Source: Huiozyma naganishii CBS 8797 (lineage: Eukaryota; Ascomycota; Saccharomycetes; Saccharomycetales; Saccharomycetaceae). From it: 64,000 bases of DNA. The notes under the pieces are model-generated. The model was given only the letters and a program-made list of their open reading frames with translations. It was not told where the DNA came from and searched no databases. The DNA lies in contig NC_035926.1 in assembly GCF_000348985.1 (NCBI RefSeq), positions 310,001 to 374,000 of the forward strand. The letters run 5' to 3'. The translations under genes were made by a program, and so were the position numbers. Shown one piece after another: positions 30,198 to 38,086 of this stretch (position 1 is the first letter of the stretch; every line of letters starts with the position of its first letter).

Positions 30198-32510
30198 TTG
30201 ATTATAGAAGCTGGCAATTATCAGAGGACCATTGATAGCTTCAAACCAGTTTCTCCATCTGTCCCTGATGAGAAACAATCGACGCTTGTGGAAAGCGTTT
30301 GCACCGGAAATCCTGAGAAGGATACTCTGACTGCTTCTTCCGACAACGGGGTGTATCTACTAAACACCGCACTTGCTACATCACATTTGGACATCATTCT
30401 CGATAATCGAAAGAACTCAAACCTGTACAAGTTTTTTTGCACTTGTGTCCATCACGACCGTCAGAAAAAAACTGAATCTGCAAGGGACAAAGAAAAGTTC
30501 AGCAAACTTTGGATAGCTCTACTGAAAGGACTGTCCAAAAGAAGGTCAAAAGTAGTGCTAAACCTGACGACGTGTTTCATTGGCTGTGGTGTTAGAACTG
30601 AGCTATTCCGTTTTTGACTCTAGATTCATTAGGCTCATTGTGGGTAGGCGCTTACCAGAATGTAAGAATTTGTTTGAAAGAAAAAAGGTCTCGAACCATA
30701 TCAGTGTATCTGGCGCGATGGTGAGAGAGCAGCTCCGTGAGCTCTTTGATACCCTGAGTGCAAACACTCCTGATATTGTTTATCAACGATTTAACGTTTT
30801 GAAGAAAGTCAGATTGCCTTGGGTATCTGTGGAAACCGATGGCTGGACATCAAACAAGGGCACCGATTGTATCAGTGTCACGATCAATCTAGTTACCGGT
30901 AATATGGATAAAGCTTGCTTTCCAATTTACGTTACAGAAGTTGAAACAAAAGAGAAGCAGGAGCTAACAGAAACCTTGCTTTCGTTGATAAAAAAATTCT
31001 CTCTATCAAAATTGCTCACCTCCTGTTGCACTGATAATGCTGCTTCCGTGATAGGAGCAACAGATTCGTTGAAAGGAGACGAGCAATTCCCTTTTTTCAA
31101 CTCTCAAAACGGTTGTGCCGTACACCAAATTCAACTGTTTGTGAGAGCTTTAATCGATGATATTATCGAGAACCTGCAAACAGATACAGAAAATACAGGT
31201 TCAGAAAATGATGAAGACGATCTTGAATTGTTTCCTAATATCTGCTCAGTGGATATTGTCCAGCGTCTAATGGCACTGACCAAGAAATTGAGAAAATGTT
31301 TCATTTTTAAGAAAAGTTTCAAGGACTGTGTGGAGACACTACCGCCGTCATATTGTAACACTAGGTGGAACTTGACTTTTGTGAAGCCCACGTTTCAACT
31401 GCTAAAAATTATCTATAAAGGTTTGACACCGTACGAATCGTTAACGAAAATATTATCTTTAAACAAGCCCGCTAGTATTTGCTTCTTTCCATTACTGCTA
31501 TATTGTAAAGAGATGTCATCGGTTTGTGCTAGTGGATTAAGTGAGCTCTTGATAAGACCGGTCAAACTTCAAAAGTTCAAAGCGAAGTATGGAAAGTACT
31601 ACGCAAAAGCCTGTGATTCTACCTACATTCATATGTTAAGTGCGTTGTTTCATCATGATGCTGTGAAAGCTTTTAAAATCTCCCAAAAGCATTGTGTTGA
31701 TGTAGATTCTGAACTGACCAACATTGCATTCAAAATAATGAATTTTGAGATAATTGAAAATGGAGATGAGAGCAGCGAGACAGAAAATGATGGATCCCCC
31801 GATGAGCGTTATGAAAATGAAAGAGATCAAAGGAATTTTCGCTGGCGACGGTCGGTCTAATATGGCATTAACGGTCAAGGACTTTAAAAGAGTTTTGAGG
31901 GAACACTTGCTCAAAGAGATTAAAAATTTTAGGCAATTCTGGGAGTCTGGCGCATGAGATGAAGGTAAAGATTCGTATTTTGAAGTTTTGTGATTTCGAA
32001 GTGTTGCCCGAAAGTAACAGCGAATTTCACACTGCTGATGTATTTTCTTTCAGAACATTGCTTTCCTGGGATATCATATGACAGTACCTGAATGAAACGA
32101 GGTCCAATTTGAGTGATTCAATCGTTGCGGTTTCCAACCACAGTATTTTGCCAAGCGTTCTGGATTACCTTCTCAGTATCAATGTTACCTCTGTTAACAG
32201 TGAAAGAGGTTTTAGCAGACTGAAAACCATATACAATGATAAACGGCATTCTTTGAGCGATGAGAGTGCTGGTAATAAATTGCCCTTAAGCAGCACGGTC
32301 AACTCATTGAATCTCGAACTGTCTGTTGAAGAAATTAACGACATAGGGCTAAAGAATCTTCTGGACCGCAATTGTAAATATTATGTTCATTTTTAGAAAG
32401 TAAAAACCAGTGATAGCAATAATATACGATTGACAGTACTGCTGTAGGGAGATACTCTTTGCGTTAATGATATCAACAGCAATCTGTTGGCCAACAAGGG
32501 TCCCTGCTGT
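29979..32510 (+). mobile_element. hAT-family DNA transposon relic
   Basis: A broken hAT transposase (30198-32396) lies between short inverted sequences ACAACAGGGTC (29979-29989) and, reverse-complemented, ACAGCAGGGAC (32500-32510), matching 9 of 11 bases. These could be terminal inverted repeats. Just outside, the 11-mer ATAGTGCTAAG occurs as a direct repeat at 29948-29958 and 32526-32536. It is longer than, and not adjacent as required for, a standard 8-bp hAT target duplication. The exact ends are therefore uncertain. The insertion sits between TMA108 and OM45, which are direct neighbours in S. cerevisiae. Confidence 0.6.
30198..32396 (+). pseudogene. hAT transposase pseudogene (Rover/Roamer-like)
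   Basis: The longest open part (30580-31860, 426 codons) shows hAT catalytic-domain landmarks. These are TDGWTSNKGTD (first Asp), CCTDNAASVIGA (second Asp region), the C-x2-H segment NGCAVHQIQLF and the YCNTRWNLTF block. A later fragment (32109-32396) carries the C-terminal hAT dimerisation region (LPSVLDYLLSINVTSVNSERGFSRLK). An N-terminal fragment (30198-30617) has Cys/His residues that may be a decayed BED finger. Consecutive fragments occupy frames 0, 1, 2 and 0, so at least three frameshifts plus stops separate them. It cannot make an intact transposase. Related yeast families have been described as Rover and Roamer; the subfamily is a guess. Confidence 0.88.
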
Positions 32511-32567
32511 AAAAATGCTGGGATAATAGTGCTAAGCTTAACCTTTACTGTGCGAAAAAAAAGCATC

Positions 32568-32574
32568 CGGGTAA
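32568..32574. promoter_or_regulatory. Reb1-type site upstream of OM45
   Basis: CGGGTAA is an exact Reb1 core, just outside the hAT relic. Confidence 0.45.
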
Positions 32575-32724
32575 TACAAAACTGTCTCCATTTGCGAAAT
32601 TCAATTCCGCAACTGATTCACGTGATCAAAAAACATGTTCCTTCGTGCGGGATCCAGTCCCGCACCAGGTCCAAAGTAGCACTTACCAATCACGTGATCT
32701 CTCCTACAAAACCCAGGCACCCGG

Positions 32725-32752
32725 CACGTGACACCCACGTGACGCCCACGTG
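32725..32752 (+). promoter_or_regulatory. Triple CACGTG cluster, 11-bp period, OM45 promoter
   Basis: CACGTG occurs at 32725, 32736 and 32747, in an 11-bp tandem unit CACGTGACRCC. Two further CACGTG sites lie at 32619 and 32691. CACGTG is bound by bHLH factors such as Cbf1, Pho4, Tye7 and Ino2/Ino4. The TCACGTGAT forms at the two outlying sites suit Cbf1. Near-helical spacing suggests cooperative binding on one DNA face (inference). Confidence 0.6.
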
Positions 32753-32878
32753 ACGGCCGGACCGCCGGAGTTTTCTTTCTCCCCGCCGTCACCCGGCCCC
32801 CGCGCTTTTTTAAGGGACCAAACAGAATCGATCTGTTTCGTTGGGCTCCCCTTCTTCTTGCTGCGATCTCCAGAGACG

Positions 32879-32886
32879 TATAAATA
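32879..32886 (+). promoter_or_regulatory. TATA box of OM45
   Basis: TATAAATA lies about 84 bp upstream of the OM45 ATG, a suitable distance for a yeast TATA promoter. Confidence 0.55.
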
Positions 32887-32969
32887 TAAGCTGTTGGGCG
32901 GAGGGGAGGCAGACCACAATGTTGCAGCGTTCTCTCTTGCGTGTTCTTGGCTGAGTCCGCCAAGACGAT

Positions 32970-33830
32970 ATGTCCAGTCTATTGTACGCTTCGTTGGCTA
33001 CTGTGGGTGTCGGTGCGTTGTTTGCGGTGCGGCCCTCGAGGGAGAGTGACTCCGCGTTGTGTAGAGTGCGGCGCGGGGTCAGAGACGACACGTACGCCCT
33101 GTACCGTGCCCTTTTCTGCGGCCGGTCTGTCGCTCCCTACAGACCCTTGAGGCGTGTTGGGTCGGGGAAGTCTGTGTTTGAGGACGGGTTTAGTGAGGTG
33201 GAGAGGGCGAAAGCTGTGGCTATCGAACAGTACGATAGGGTCAACAGGAGGTACAACGAGTTGGTGAAGCAGGGGAAGGATGCGGCTGCGGATACGCTGG
33301 AGCAGGTGAGAAGGGAGCTGGAGGACAAGCGGAGTAAGCTCGAGGAGGTGTCCCGCAAGTTCGAGGAGTTTGGCGGCGGGGACATAAACAGCGTTGTTGA
33401 TGAGCAGGTCGGTGCTGCGAAACAGACCGCTAAGAAGTGGTGGGACCGCGGGAAACAGGCCGCGGAGCCCGCTGTGGACTCTGCGGTCGCGAAGGGACTG
33501 CAGGGGTGGGGCGACACAGCGGCGGATTTCGCACGTGAGGAGGCCGCAGAATCTGCAGAACACGTCAAGCGTGCCGCTTCAGGGGCCGCAGATACAGTGA
33601 AACAGGCCGCCGGAAGTGTAGGCAGTGCATTGCAACCAGCCACAGACACCAAACCAAGTTCCGAGCTAGAACAACTCAAGAGGATCAGCAAGAAGGGGTG
33701 GTTCTCAAGCACGGAGGAGTTGAATCCAGAGGTCACAAAATCCTCTTGGAAGGGACTGGAAGGTTGGGGGGACACCGCTGCGGAGTTCGCCCGTGAGGAG
33801 TACGAGGACGCCAAGAAGACGAGAAAGTGA
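32970..33830 (+). CDS. OM45: Mitochondrial outer membrane protein Om45
   Basis: Om45 is an abundant mitochondrial outer-membrane protein of uncertain function, anchored by an N-terminal hydrophobic segment (about residues 2-20, SLLYASLATVGVGALFAV). The 286-aa product has family blocks FSEVERAKAVAIEQYDRVNRRYNEL, two repeats of GLxGWGDTAAxFAREE (about 172-187 and 264-279) and KKGWFSSTEELNPE between them. The middle is Lys/Glu-rich and helical. S. cerevisiae Om45 is longer (393 aa as I recall); the ~100-residue C-terminal coiled region is missing here. The gene lies between TMA108 (beyond the hAT insertion) and VHS2, matching YIL136W. GC is high at the 5' end. Confidence 0.9.
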   Translation: MSSLLYASLATVGVGALFAVRPSRESDSALCRVRRGVRDDTYALYRALFCGRSVAPYRPLRRVGSGKSVFEDGFSEVERAKAVAIEQYDRVNRRYNELVKQGKDAAADTLEQVRRELEDKRSKLEEVSRKFEEFGGGDINSVVDEQVGAAKQTAKKWWDRGKQAAEPAVDSAVAKGLQGWGDTAADFAREEAAESAEHVKRAASGAADTVKQAAGSVGSALQPATDTKPSSELEQLKRISKKGWFSSTEELNPEVTKSSWKGLEGWGDTAAEFAREEYEDAKKTRK

Positions 33831-33866
33831 GCCCGTGTTTGTACTCTATATATTTATTTTCTATAT

Positions 33867-35420
33867 TCATTGATCCGGTACTTTATTCCTCTCGCTGTTC
33901 AATGCTATGATTGTAGAGTTAGAGTTGGACAATTTACTGTTATGGACCCCCGGTGCGTGAAGAGACGTGCCGATGTCCTGCACCTGCTGCTGCGCGTCCA
34001 CTACGGCCTCCGCGTTTGGGTCGACCTCCTCATCAGTGGATAACTCCTCACTGCCACTAGACTCTAAATGGAACTTTAAAGGTCGTCTCCCGTTCCTAGC
34101 CGTCCGCACTTGTGCGGGCGTGGGGGGCGTACCACACGTCAGGGGTCTCCTTAGACGGTCGTCCCGCGTGAGTGTGGGTACACCGTTGTTCCCGCCGTTA
34201 CTGGAGTACCGCCTCGTCACAAAAGGGTTATGGAATTTAGTGTCGTGTGTGCTGCTTGTCGGTGGTGACGGGGACCCAGAGCAGTACGAGAAGTGCGGCA
34301 GAAGAGCAGGGCGTGGCTCCGTGGGCGGAGAGGCCCCCGGGGACTGATTATTGTTCTCGTTGTACAAGAGGTCCGCGTAGGATACTGGTCTGAACTGTCT
34401 TGTAGTGGCACGCGCGACGCCCAAATCGTTTGTGTTTGAGTATGACCGTGCCAGACTCGGAGACGACCTGCCGTTGGCGGTGATCCCGGAGTAACTTCTT
34501 GTACGCCCCAATGCCATATCCAGCCCCAGAGTAGACGGTCTCTTCGAATACACCATATTGACGTCTTCCAAGTTTGTGTCCCTGTCAGCAACGAGGGAAC
34601 ACCCCTCATCGAGCGCCGGTGGCACAAAATTCTCCAGTGTGTGATGCCTTTCCAGTTGTGGGTGTGTATACTCTGACGCGTTCGAACTGGCCCCCGTCGC
34701 GGTTCTCTGTAGTGCCCCCAATGGTACCGCATAGTTGAAATTCGAGAGGCTTGTATGTGATGAGAATTGTGCGGCACCGCCAGCACCACCACTACTGTAC
34801 TTCCTTGCCGGGAGGTTATTGTGGCTCGCACGCCGCGAGAGGTTCAACATGGACCCGTTCCTGCTGAGTGTCGGCTGCGGCAACTGCTGCTGCTGCCCGA
34901 GCGCGGAGACGGACCCGTAGGGATCTTCCACGTTGCGCTCAAAGATCAGCGAACTGAGACTCGCCGCGGACGACGGCGACGTGAAAAACTGTTCCCCGGG
35001 GGCATCATCATCGTCCCTACCAGGCGACCACGCACCACCGCCATCCCCCCGCTGTTCACCTTTCCCCGGTGTATCGCGCCCGCCCTGCCCCTCCAGACCC
35101 GCCAGCCCAGCGACACCGTCTGCTATCGAACTCACCGTCTCCCGCAGAGTCATTACCGTCGTGCACCCTCTCTCCACCGTGTACCAGCACCCCAGACTCC
35201 GGAGTCCCAGTGCAGTTCCCCCGTCGTCTTCAGAAGCCCTTTCGATTTCCAAAGAGTCGCGAAACACACTGAACTGGGGACGGGTGGGTAACCCCCATAC
35301 TGATACATCGAGTATAAATACCGGGACTGTGGCTGTGACAACTTGATGCCCAGTGGGTTGCACTCCTGGGATGGGGAGACGGGGGGAGGGGTAGGACAGC
35401 ACCGTATCTGTTATATCCAT
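33867..35420 (-). CDS. VHS2: Vhs2/Mlf3-family protein
   Basis: This is a largely disordered cytoplasmic protein. In S. cerevisiae VHS2 was found as a multicopy suppressor of sis2 hal3 and is linked to septin stability; MLF3 is its duplicate. The 517-aa product is Ser-, Asn- and Pro-rich with conserved islands such as the N-terminal YPSPRLPIPG, SSLIFERNVEDPYG, ARKYSSGGAGG and RTRSYSGITANGRSSPSLARS. Many Ser residues sit in RxxS contexts that suit kinase regulation. The start is the ATG at 35420 (MDITDTVLSYPSP). Identification rests partly on synteny with YIL135C, between OM45 and FLX1. Confidence 0.85.
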   Translation of the reverse strand: MDITDTVLSYPSPRLPIPGVQPTGHQVVTATVPVFILDVSVWGLPTRPQFSVFRDSLEIERASEDDGGTALGLRSLGCWYTVERGCTTVMTLRETVSSIADGVAGLAGLEGQGGRDTPGKGEQRGDGGGAWSPGRDDDDAPGEQFFTSPSSAASLSSLIFERNVEDPYGSVSALGQQQQLPQPTLSRNGSMLNLSRRASHNNLPARKYSSGGAGGAAQFSSHTSLSNFNYAVPLGALQRTATGASSNASEYTHPQLERHHTLENFVPPALDEGCSLVADRDTNLEDVNMVYSKRPSTLGLDMALGRTRSYSGITANGRSSPSLARSYSNTNDLGVARATTRQFRPVSYADLLYNENNNQSPGASPPTEPRPALLPHFSYCSGSPSPPTSSTHDTKFHNPFVTRRYSSNGGNNGVPTLTRDDRLRRPLTCGTPPTPAQVRTARNGRRPLKFHLESSGSEELSTDEEVDPNAEAVVDAQQQVQDIGTSLHAPGVHNSKLSNSNSTIIALNSERNKVPDQ

Positions 35421-35449
35421 GGTGTGTAGACACGTACACGCCGGCACAA

Positions 35450-35561
35450 TCACACAATGATGAACTAAAAAATTTTATACTGCGTTATCGTATTGAAAGC
35501 AGACTGCAAATTGACAGTCCTGCAAAGGAAACCAGCATCTGTATATCTCTGACTCGTGTGA
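35450..35561 (+). ncRNA. SNR68: C/D box snoRNA snR68
   Basis: The 175-bp gap between VHS2 and FLX1 holds a C/D snoRNA. Box C ATGATGA is at 35457-35463, box D CTGA at 35549-35552, and a terminal stem TCACAC/GTGTGA at 35450-35455 and 35556-35561. A 12-nt guide CTGCGTTATCGT (35480-35491) lies one base upstream of a D'-like TTGA (35493-35496). As I recall the yeast 25S rRNA, it is a perfect complement of ACGATAACGCAG. The base five positions before D' (T35488) pairs with the A I count as A2640, the target of S. cerevisiae snR68. That gene lies in the same VHS2-FLX1 interval. It is probably independently transcribed. The rRNA match is from memory. Confidence 0.9.
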
Positions 35562-35594
35562 CACTCTTGTATATACTAGCGTAATCGTCTTGAC

Positions 35595-36461
35595 ATGGTA
35601 GAGTTGTCCCCCACGGGGAAGGAGGTCGTTGCTGGGCTCAGTGCCGGTGCAGTGACGTCTCTCGCGGTGCACCCGTTGGATCTCGTCAAGTTGAGGGTAC
35701 AGTTGAGGGCAACGAAGGGTGCCCGTGCTGGGGAGTACTGGGCTGTTCTGAGGGGGATCCTCGGTGGTGAGGGGGCTCTCAAGTTCAGACAGTTGTACAG
35801 GGGGCTCCCGATCAACTTGTTGGGGAACTCTGTAGCGTGGGCGCTGTATTTCGGGATATACGGGTCTCTGAGGGACGTGGTTGCTCCTATGGTGAAGTCA
35901 CCCTCGTGGGCGTACCTCATGGCAGGTGGGATCAGTGGTGTGGCGACCTCCGTGCTGACTAACCCAATATGGGTCGTCAAAACACGGATCATGGCCGTCG
36001 ATCGCGTCCCGGGTGCTCCAGCGAGCGATAGGTCGATGGGCCCCGCGTTCCTGAGATTATTGCGGGAGGAAGGCGTGCCTGGGTTGTACCGTGGGATGCT
36101 CCCAGCAGTGCTAGGTGTGGGGCACGGAGCAGTGTACTTCCTTTTCTACGATACACTCAGGGAACGTATCCTAAGGGACCGTGAAAGTAAGAAGCTTCGG
36201 AACTCGGAGACCGTGCTCATGACAGCGGTCAGCAAGATGGTAGCGGTCACGGCAGTGTACCCGCTGCAATTGTTCAAGGCAAACCAACAGTCCCGTGCAG
36301 CAGTGGAGGGGGATTACTCATTGCGCTCCCTCGTCAGGAAAGTCGTGGGCAACAGGGGGGTCCGCGGGTTGTACACTGGTCTACTGGCAAACTTGGTCAA
36401 GGCAGTGCCATCCACTTGCATCACTTTCTGTGTCTACGAGAACCTCAAGTACTCTCTGTAA
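35595..36461 (+). CDS. FLX1: Mitochondrial FAD/flavin carrier Flx1
   Basis: Flx1 is an inner-membrane carrier of the SLC25 family, needed for mitochondrial flavin (FAD) homeostasis. The 288-aa product has three tandem ~100-residue repeats with PX[DE]XX[KR] signatures: HPLDLVKLRVQL (PLDLVK), NPIWVVKTRI (PIWVVK) and YPLQLFKANQ (PLQLFK). The non-canonical W and Q replacements in repeats 2 and 3 are typical of folate/FAD-type carriers. The C-terminal PSTCITFCVYENLK is essentially identical to S. cerevisiae. It starts at ATG 35595, just after snR68, and is slightly shorter than the S. cerevisiae protein (311 aa). Confidence 0.95.
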   Translation: MVELSPTGKEVVAGLSAGAVTSLAVHPLDLVKLRVQLRATKGARAGEYWAVLRGILGGEGALKFRQLYRGLPINLLGNSVAWALYFGIYGSLRDVVAPMVKSPSWAYLMAGGISGVATSVLTNPIWVVKTRIMAVDRVPGAPASDRSMGPAFLRLLREEGVPGLYRGMLPAVLGVGHGAVYFLFYDTLRERILRDRESKKLRNSETVLMTAVSKMVAVTAVYPLQLFKANQQSRAAVEGDYSLRSLVRKVVGNRGVRGLYTGLLANLVKAVPSTCITFCVYENLKYSL

Positions 36462-36573
36462 AGGGACGACGTATTTGATTGATATACAAATTATATATAT
36501 GTGTGTGTGTGTTATAAGATGACTAGTGATTTATTACACATGGTGCGATGCTTGAGGTGGGGTGAGGATTGCT

Positions 36574-37176
36574 TTAGTAACCGAAGGTAGCCAATTGCTT
36601 GGCAACGTCGGACTCGGCGGCGGCACCGTTGGCAGCAAGAACCTTCTTGTTGAAAGATCTCTTCTTGGCGTAGTACTCGGCAGATCTGACCTTTCTCTTC
36701 TCTTCCAATTTGGCAACAACATCCTCGTACTTCCACCCGACGGAGGAGGACAATTTGCTCAAAGTGGTGTACTTTCTACCTGGCTTCAATCTCAAGATTC
36801 TCAAGGCGTTTGGAACAACGACTCTCTTCTTCTTGTCGTATGGAGGTGGGATACCTTCGAAAACCTTTAATCTTTCCAAAGCGGCTTTACCACGGGCAGT
36901 CTTGTGCGAGATCATACCACGGACAGCCTTGTAGAAGATTCTGGATGGGGCTCTGAAATGGAATGGACCTCTGGTCTTGTTGAAAACGGTGGACTTCCTC
37001 AAGTAGTCATGGTACTTTAACTTGTTTCTGAAGAACTCACCAGAGATGTTCAAAGCCTCGGCTCTGACAACGACAATCTTTTGACCTTCCAGCAATTGCT
37101 TGGCAACAATGGAGGCTAAACGACCGACCAAATGGCCCTTACCGTCAACGACAACAACTGGTTCAAACGTAGACAT
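36574..37176 (-). CDS. RPL16A: Large-subunit ribosomal protein uL13 (Rpl16)
   Basis: This is cytosolic 60S protein uL13. The 200-aa product is nearly identical to yeast Rpl16 (199 aa): [54 protein letters not shown] and [13 protein letters not shown]. The coding frame is continuous from ATG 37176 to stop. S. cerevisiae RPL16A and RPL16B both carry an intron close to the start codon, so this copy appears to have lost its intron. Two Rap1-type sites lie 225-260 bp upstream. Codon use looks strongly biased (e.g. TTG/AGA/GGT), as for a highly expressed gene. Synteny (FLX1, CSM2) gives RPL16A. Confidence 0.97.
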   Translation of the reverse strand: MSTFEPVVVVDGKGHLVGRLASIVAKQLLEGQKIVVVRAEALNISGEFFRNKLKYHDYLRKSTVFNKTRGPFHFRAPSRIFYKAVRGMISHKTARGKAALERLKVFEGIPPPYDKKKRVVVPNALRILRLKPGRKYTTLSKLSSSVGWKYEDVVAKLEEKRKVRSAEYYAKKRSFNKKVLAANGAAAESDVAKQLATFGY

Positions 37177-37400
37177 CGCGTACTGTACTGTCTATCTGTC
37201 TTGTTGCTGGAGTTGAAAGACCACCTTAACTATCACTGCACTCTTGCACACCCTCTCCGCATCGCTACTGCCTTTGCTCCTCCAGCAATTGCGGGACCCG
37301 CGGGAATCCTGCTGTTCCTCGATCACGATTTTTTTTTTGCGTCATCTGAAAGAAAAGCGCATAATTTCCTCTTTGGGAAAAAAAGTAAAAATTGTTGGGG

Positions 37401-37434
37401 TGTCCGGATGTAGTGCAGTGGGTGTACGGATGTG
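37401..37434 (-). promoter_or_regulatory. Paired Rap1-type sites, RPL16A promoter
   Basis: Read in the direction of RPL16A, CACATCCGTACA (37423-37434) and TACATCCGGACA (37401-37412) match the Rap1/HOMOL1 ribosomal-protein promoter motif. They are tandem, in the same orientation and 22 bp apart, the usual arrangement upstream of yeast RP genes. A long T tract (37330-37339) follows, as is typical. The pair abuts the CSM2 stop codon (37438). Confidence 0.75.
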
Positions 37435-37437
37435 CAG

Positions 37438-37962
37438 TCACATTTGTTCCGATCTTTCCGCGTAGTAGTTCCCGATGAACTCATCGAGGGACTCAGCAGC
37501 GGTCTTGCGTCGCTTCAGTGGCTGCTGTTCACGGTTCCGGGGGAACACGAGCACCGTGGTGAACTGCGGGCTGCTTGCCCACCGCAGCTCCAGTAGAACC
37601 TCGTTCAGCACGTCGTAGCAAGTTTGGCTGTCTCGGTACTGCGCGTTAGCAAACATCGTATCGATGGAATTGATCATGACTAAAGTAGACTGGTCGCTGG
37701 CGCGCGTTATCTTTAGTACACTTTGCAAAAGCTCACGTAACTCAAGACACGCAATGATCTTGATGTGGTCGTACACCGCGCGGTGGGAGTTTAGGGGCGC
37801 GCGCTCTTGGAACTGCTGCAACGGGAACGAGTCCGTCACGTCAATATAGTACAATTCTCTGTTCGTGTCGGACAGAAGAAACTGCGAGATCCTCGCAGCA
37901 AGCGTGTCACGGGTTGGGCCTCTCCATACCGTTAGTGGGGTACTCTCCAATGGCGGGTCCAT
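37438..37962 (-). CDS. CSM2: Shu complex subunit Csm2
   Basis: Csm2 is a Rad51-paralogue-like subunit of the Shu complex (Shu1, Shu2, Csm2, Psy3), which helps Rad51 filament assembly during error-free damage bypass. The first ATG is at 37962, giving 174 aa (S. cerevisiae 213). The RecA-like core is suggested by ELYYIDVTDSFPLQQF and TLVMINSIDTMF, with no Walker A, as in the family. The C-terminus is basic and polar. The family evolves fast, so the call leans on synteny (YIL132C between RPL16A and FKH1) as well as these blocks. Confidence 0.85.
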   Translation of the reverse strand: MDPPLESTPLTVWRGPTRDTLAARISQFLLSDTNRELYYIDVTDSFPLQQFQERAPLNSHRAVYDHIKIIACLELRELLQSVLKITRASDQSTLVMINSIDTMFANAQYRDSQTCYDVLNEVLLELRWASSPQFTTVLVFPRNREQQPLKRRKTAAESLDEFIGNYYAERSEQM

Positions 37963-38086
37963 ACCGTCTCTCGCGGGAGATGCTATCACTTCGAATAAAC
38001 TATTTTCGATATTATTGTTATCGTTTTGTGTTTCACCAATACGGTGTAATACATAAGATTGTCTGTAGATATGTGGGCTAGCCGGC

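Larger units (their letters stand above)
32397..32969. promoter_or_regulatory. OM45 upstream region
   Basis: This is the 3' flank of the hAT relic followed by the OM45 promoter. It contains a Reb1-type site (32568-32574), five CACGTG motifs, an 8-bp-stem hairpin GTGCGGGA/TCCCGCAC (32645-32665) and a TATAAATA box (32879-32886). Confidence 0.6.

Noticed and set aside
33137..33814. 225-codon antisense frame over OM45
   Set aside because: It is fully overlapped by the recognised OM45 gene and is Ser/Ala-rich as expected for an antisense shadow.
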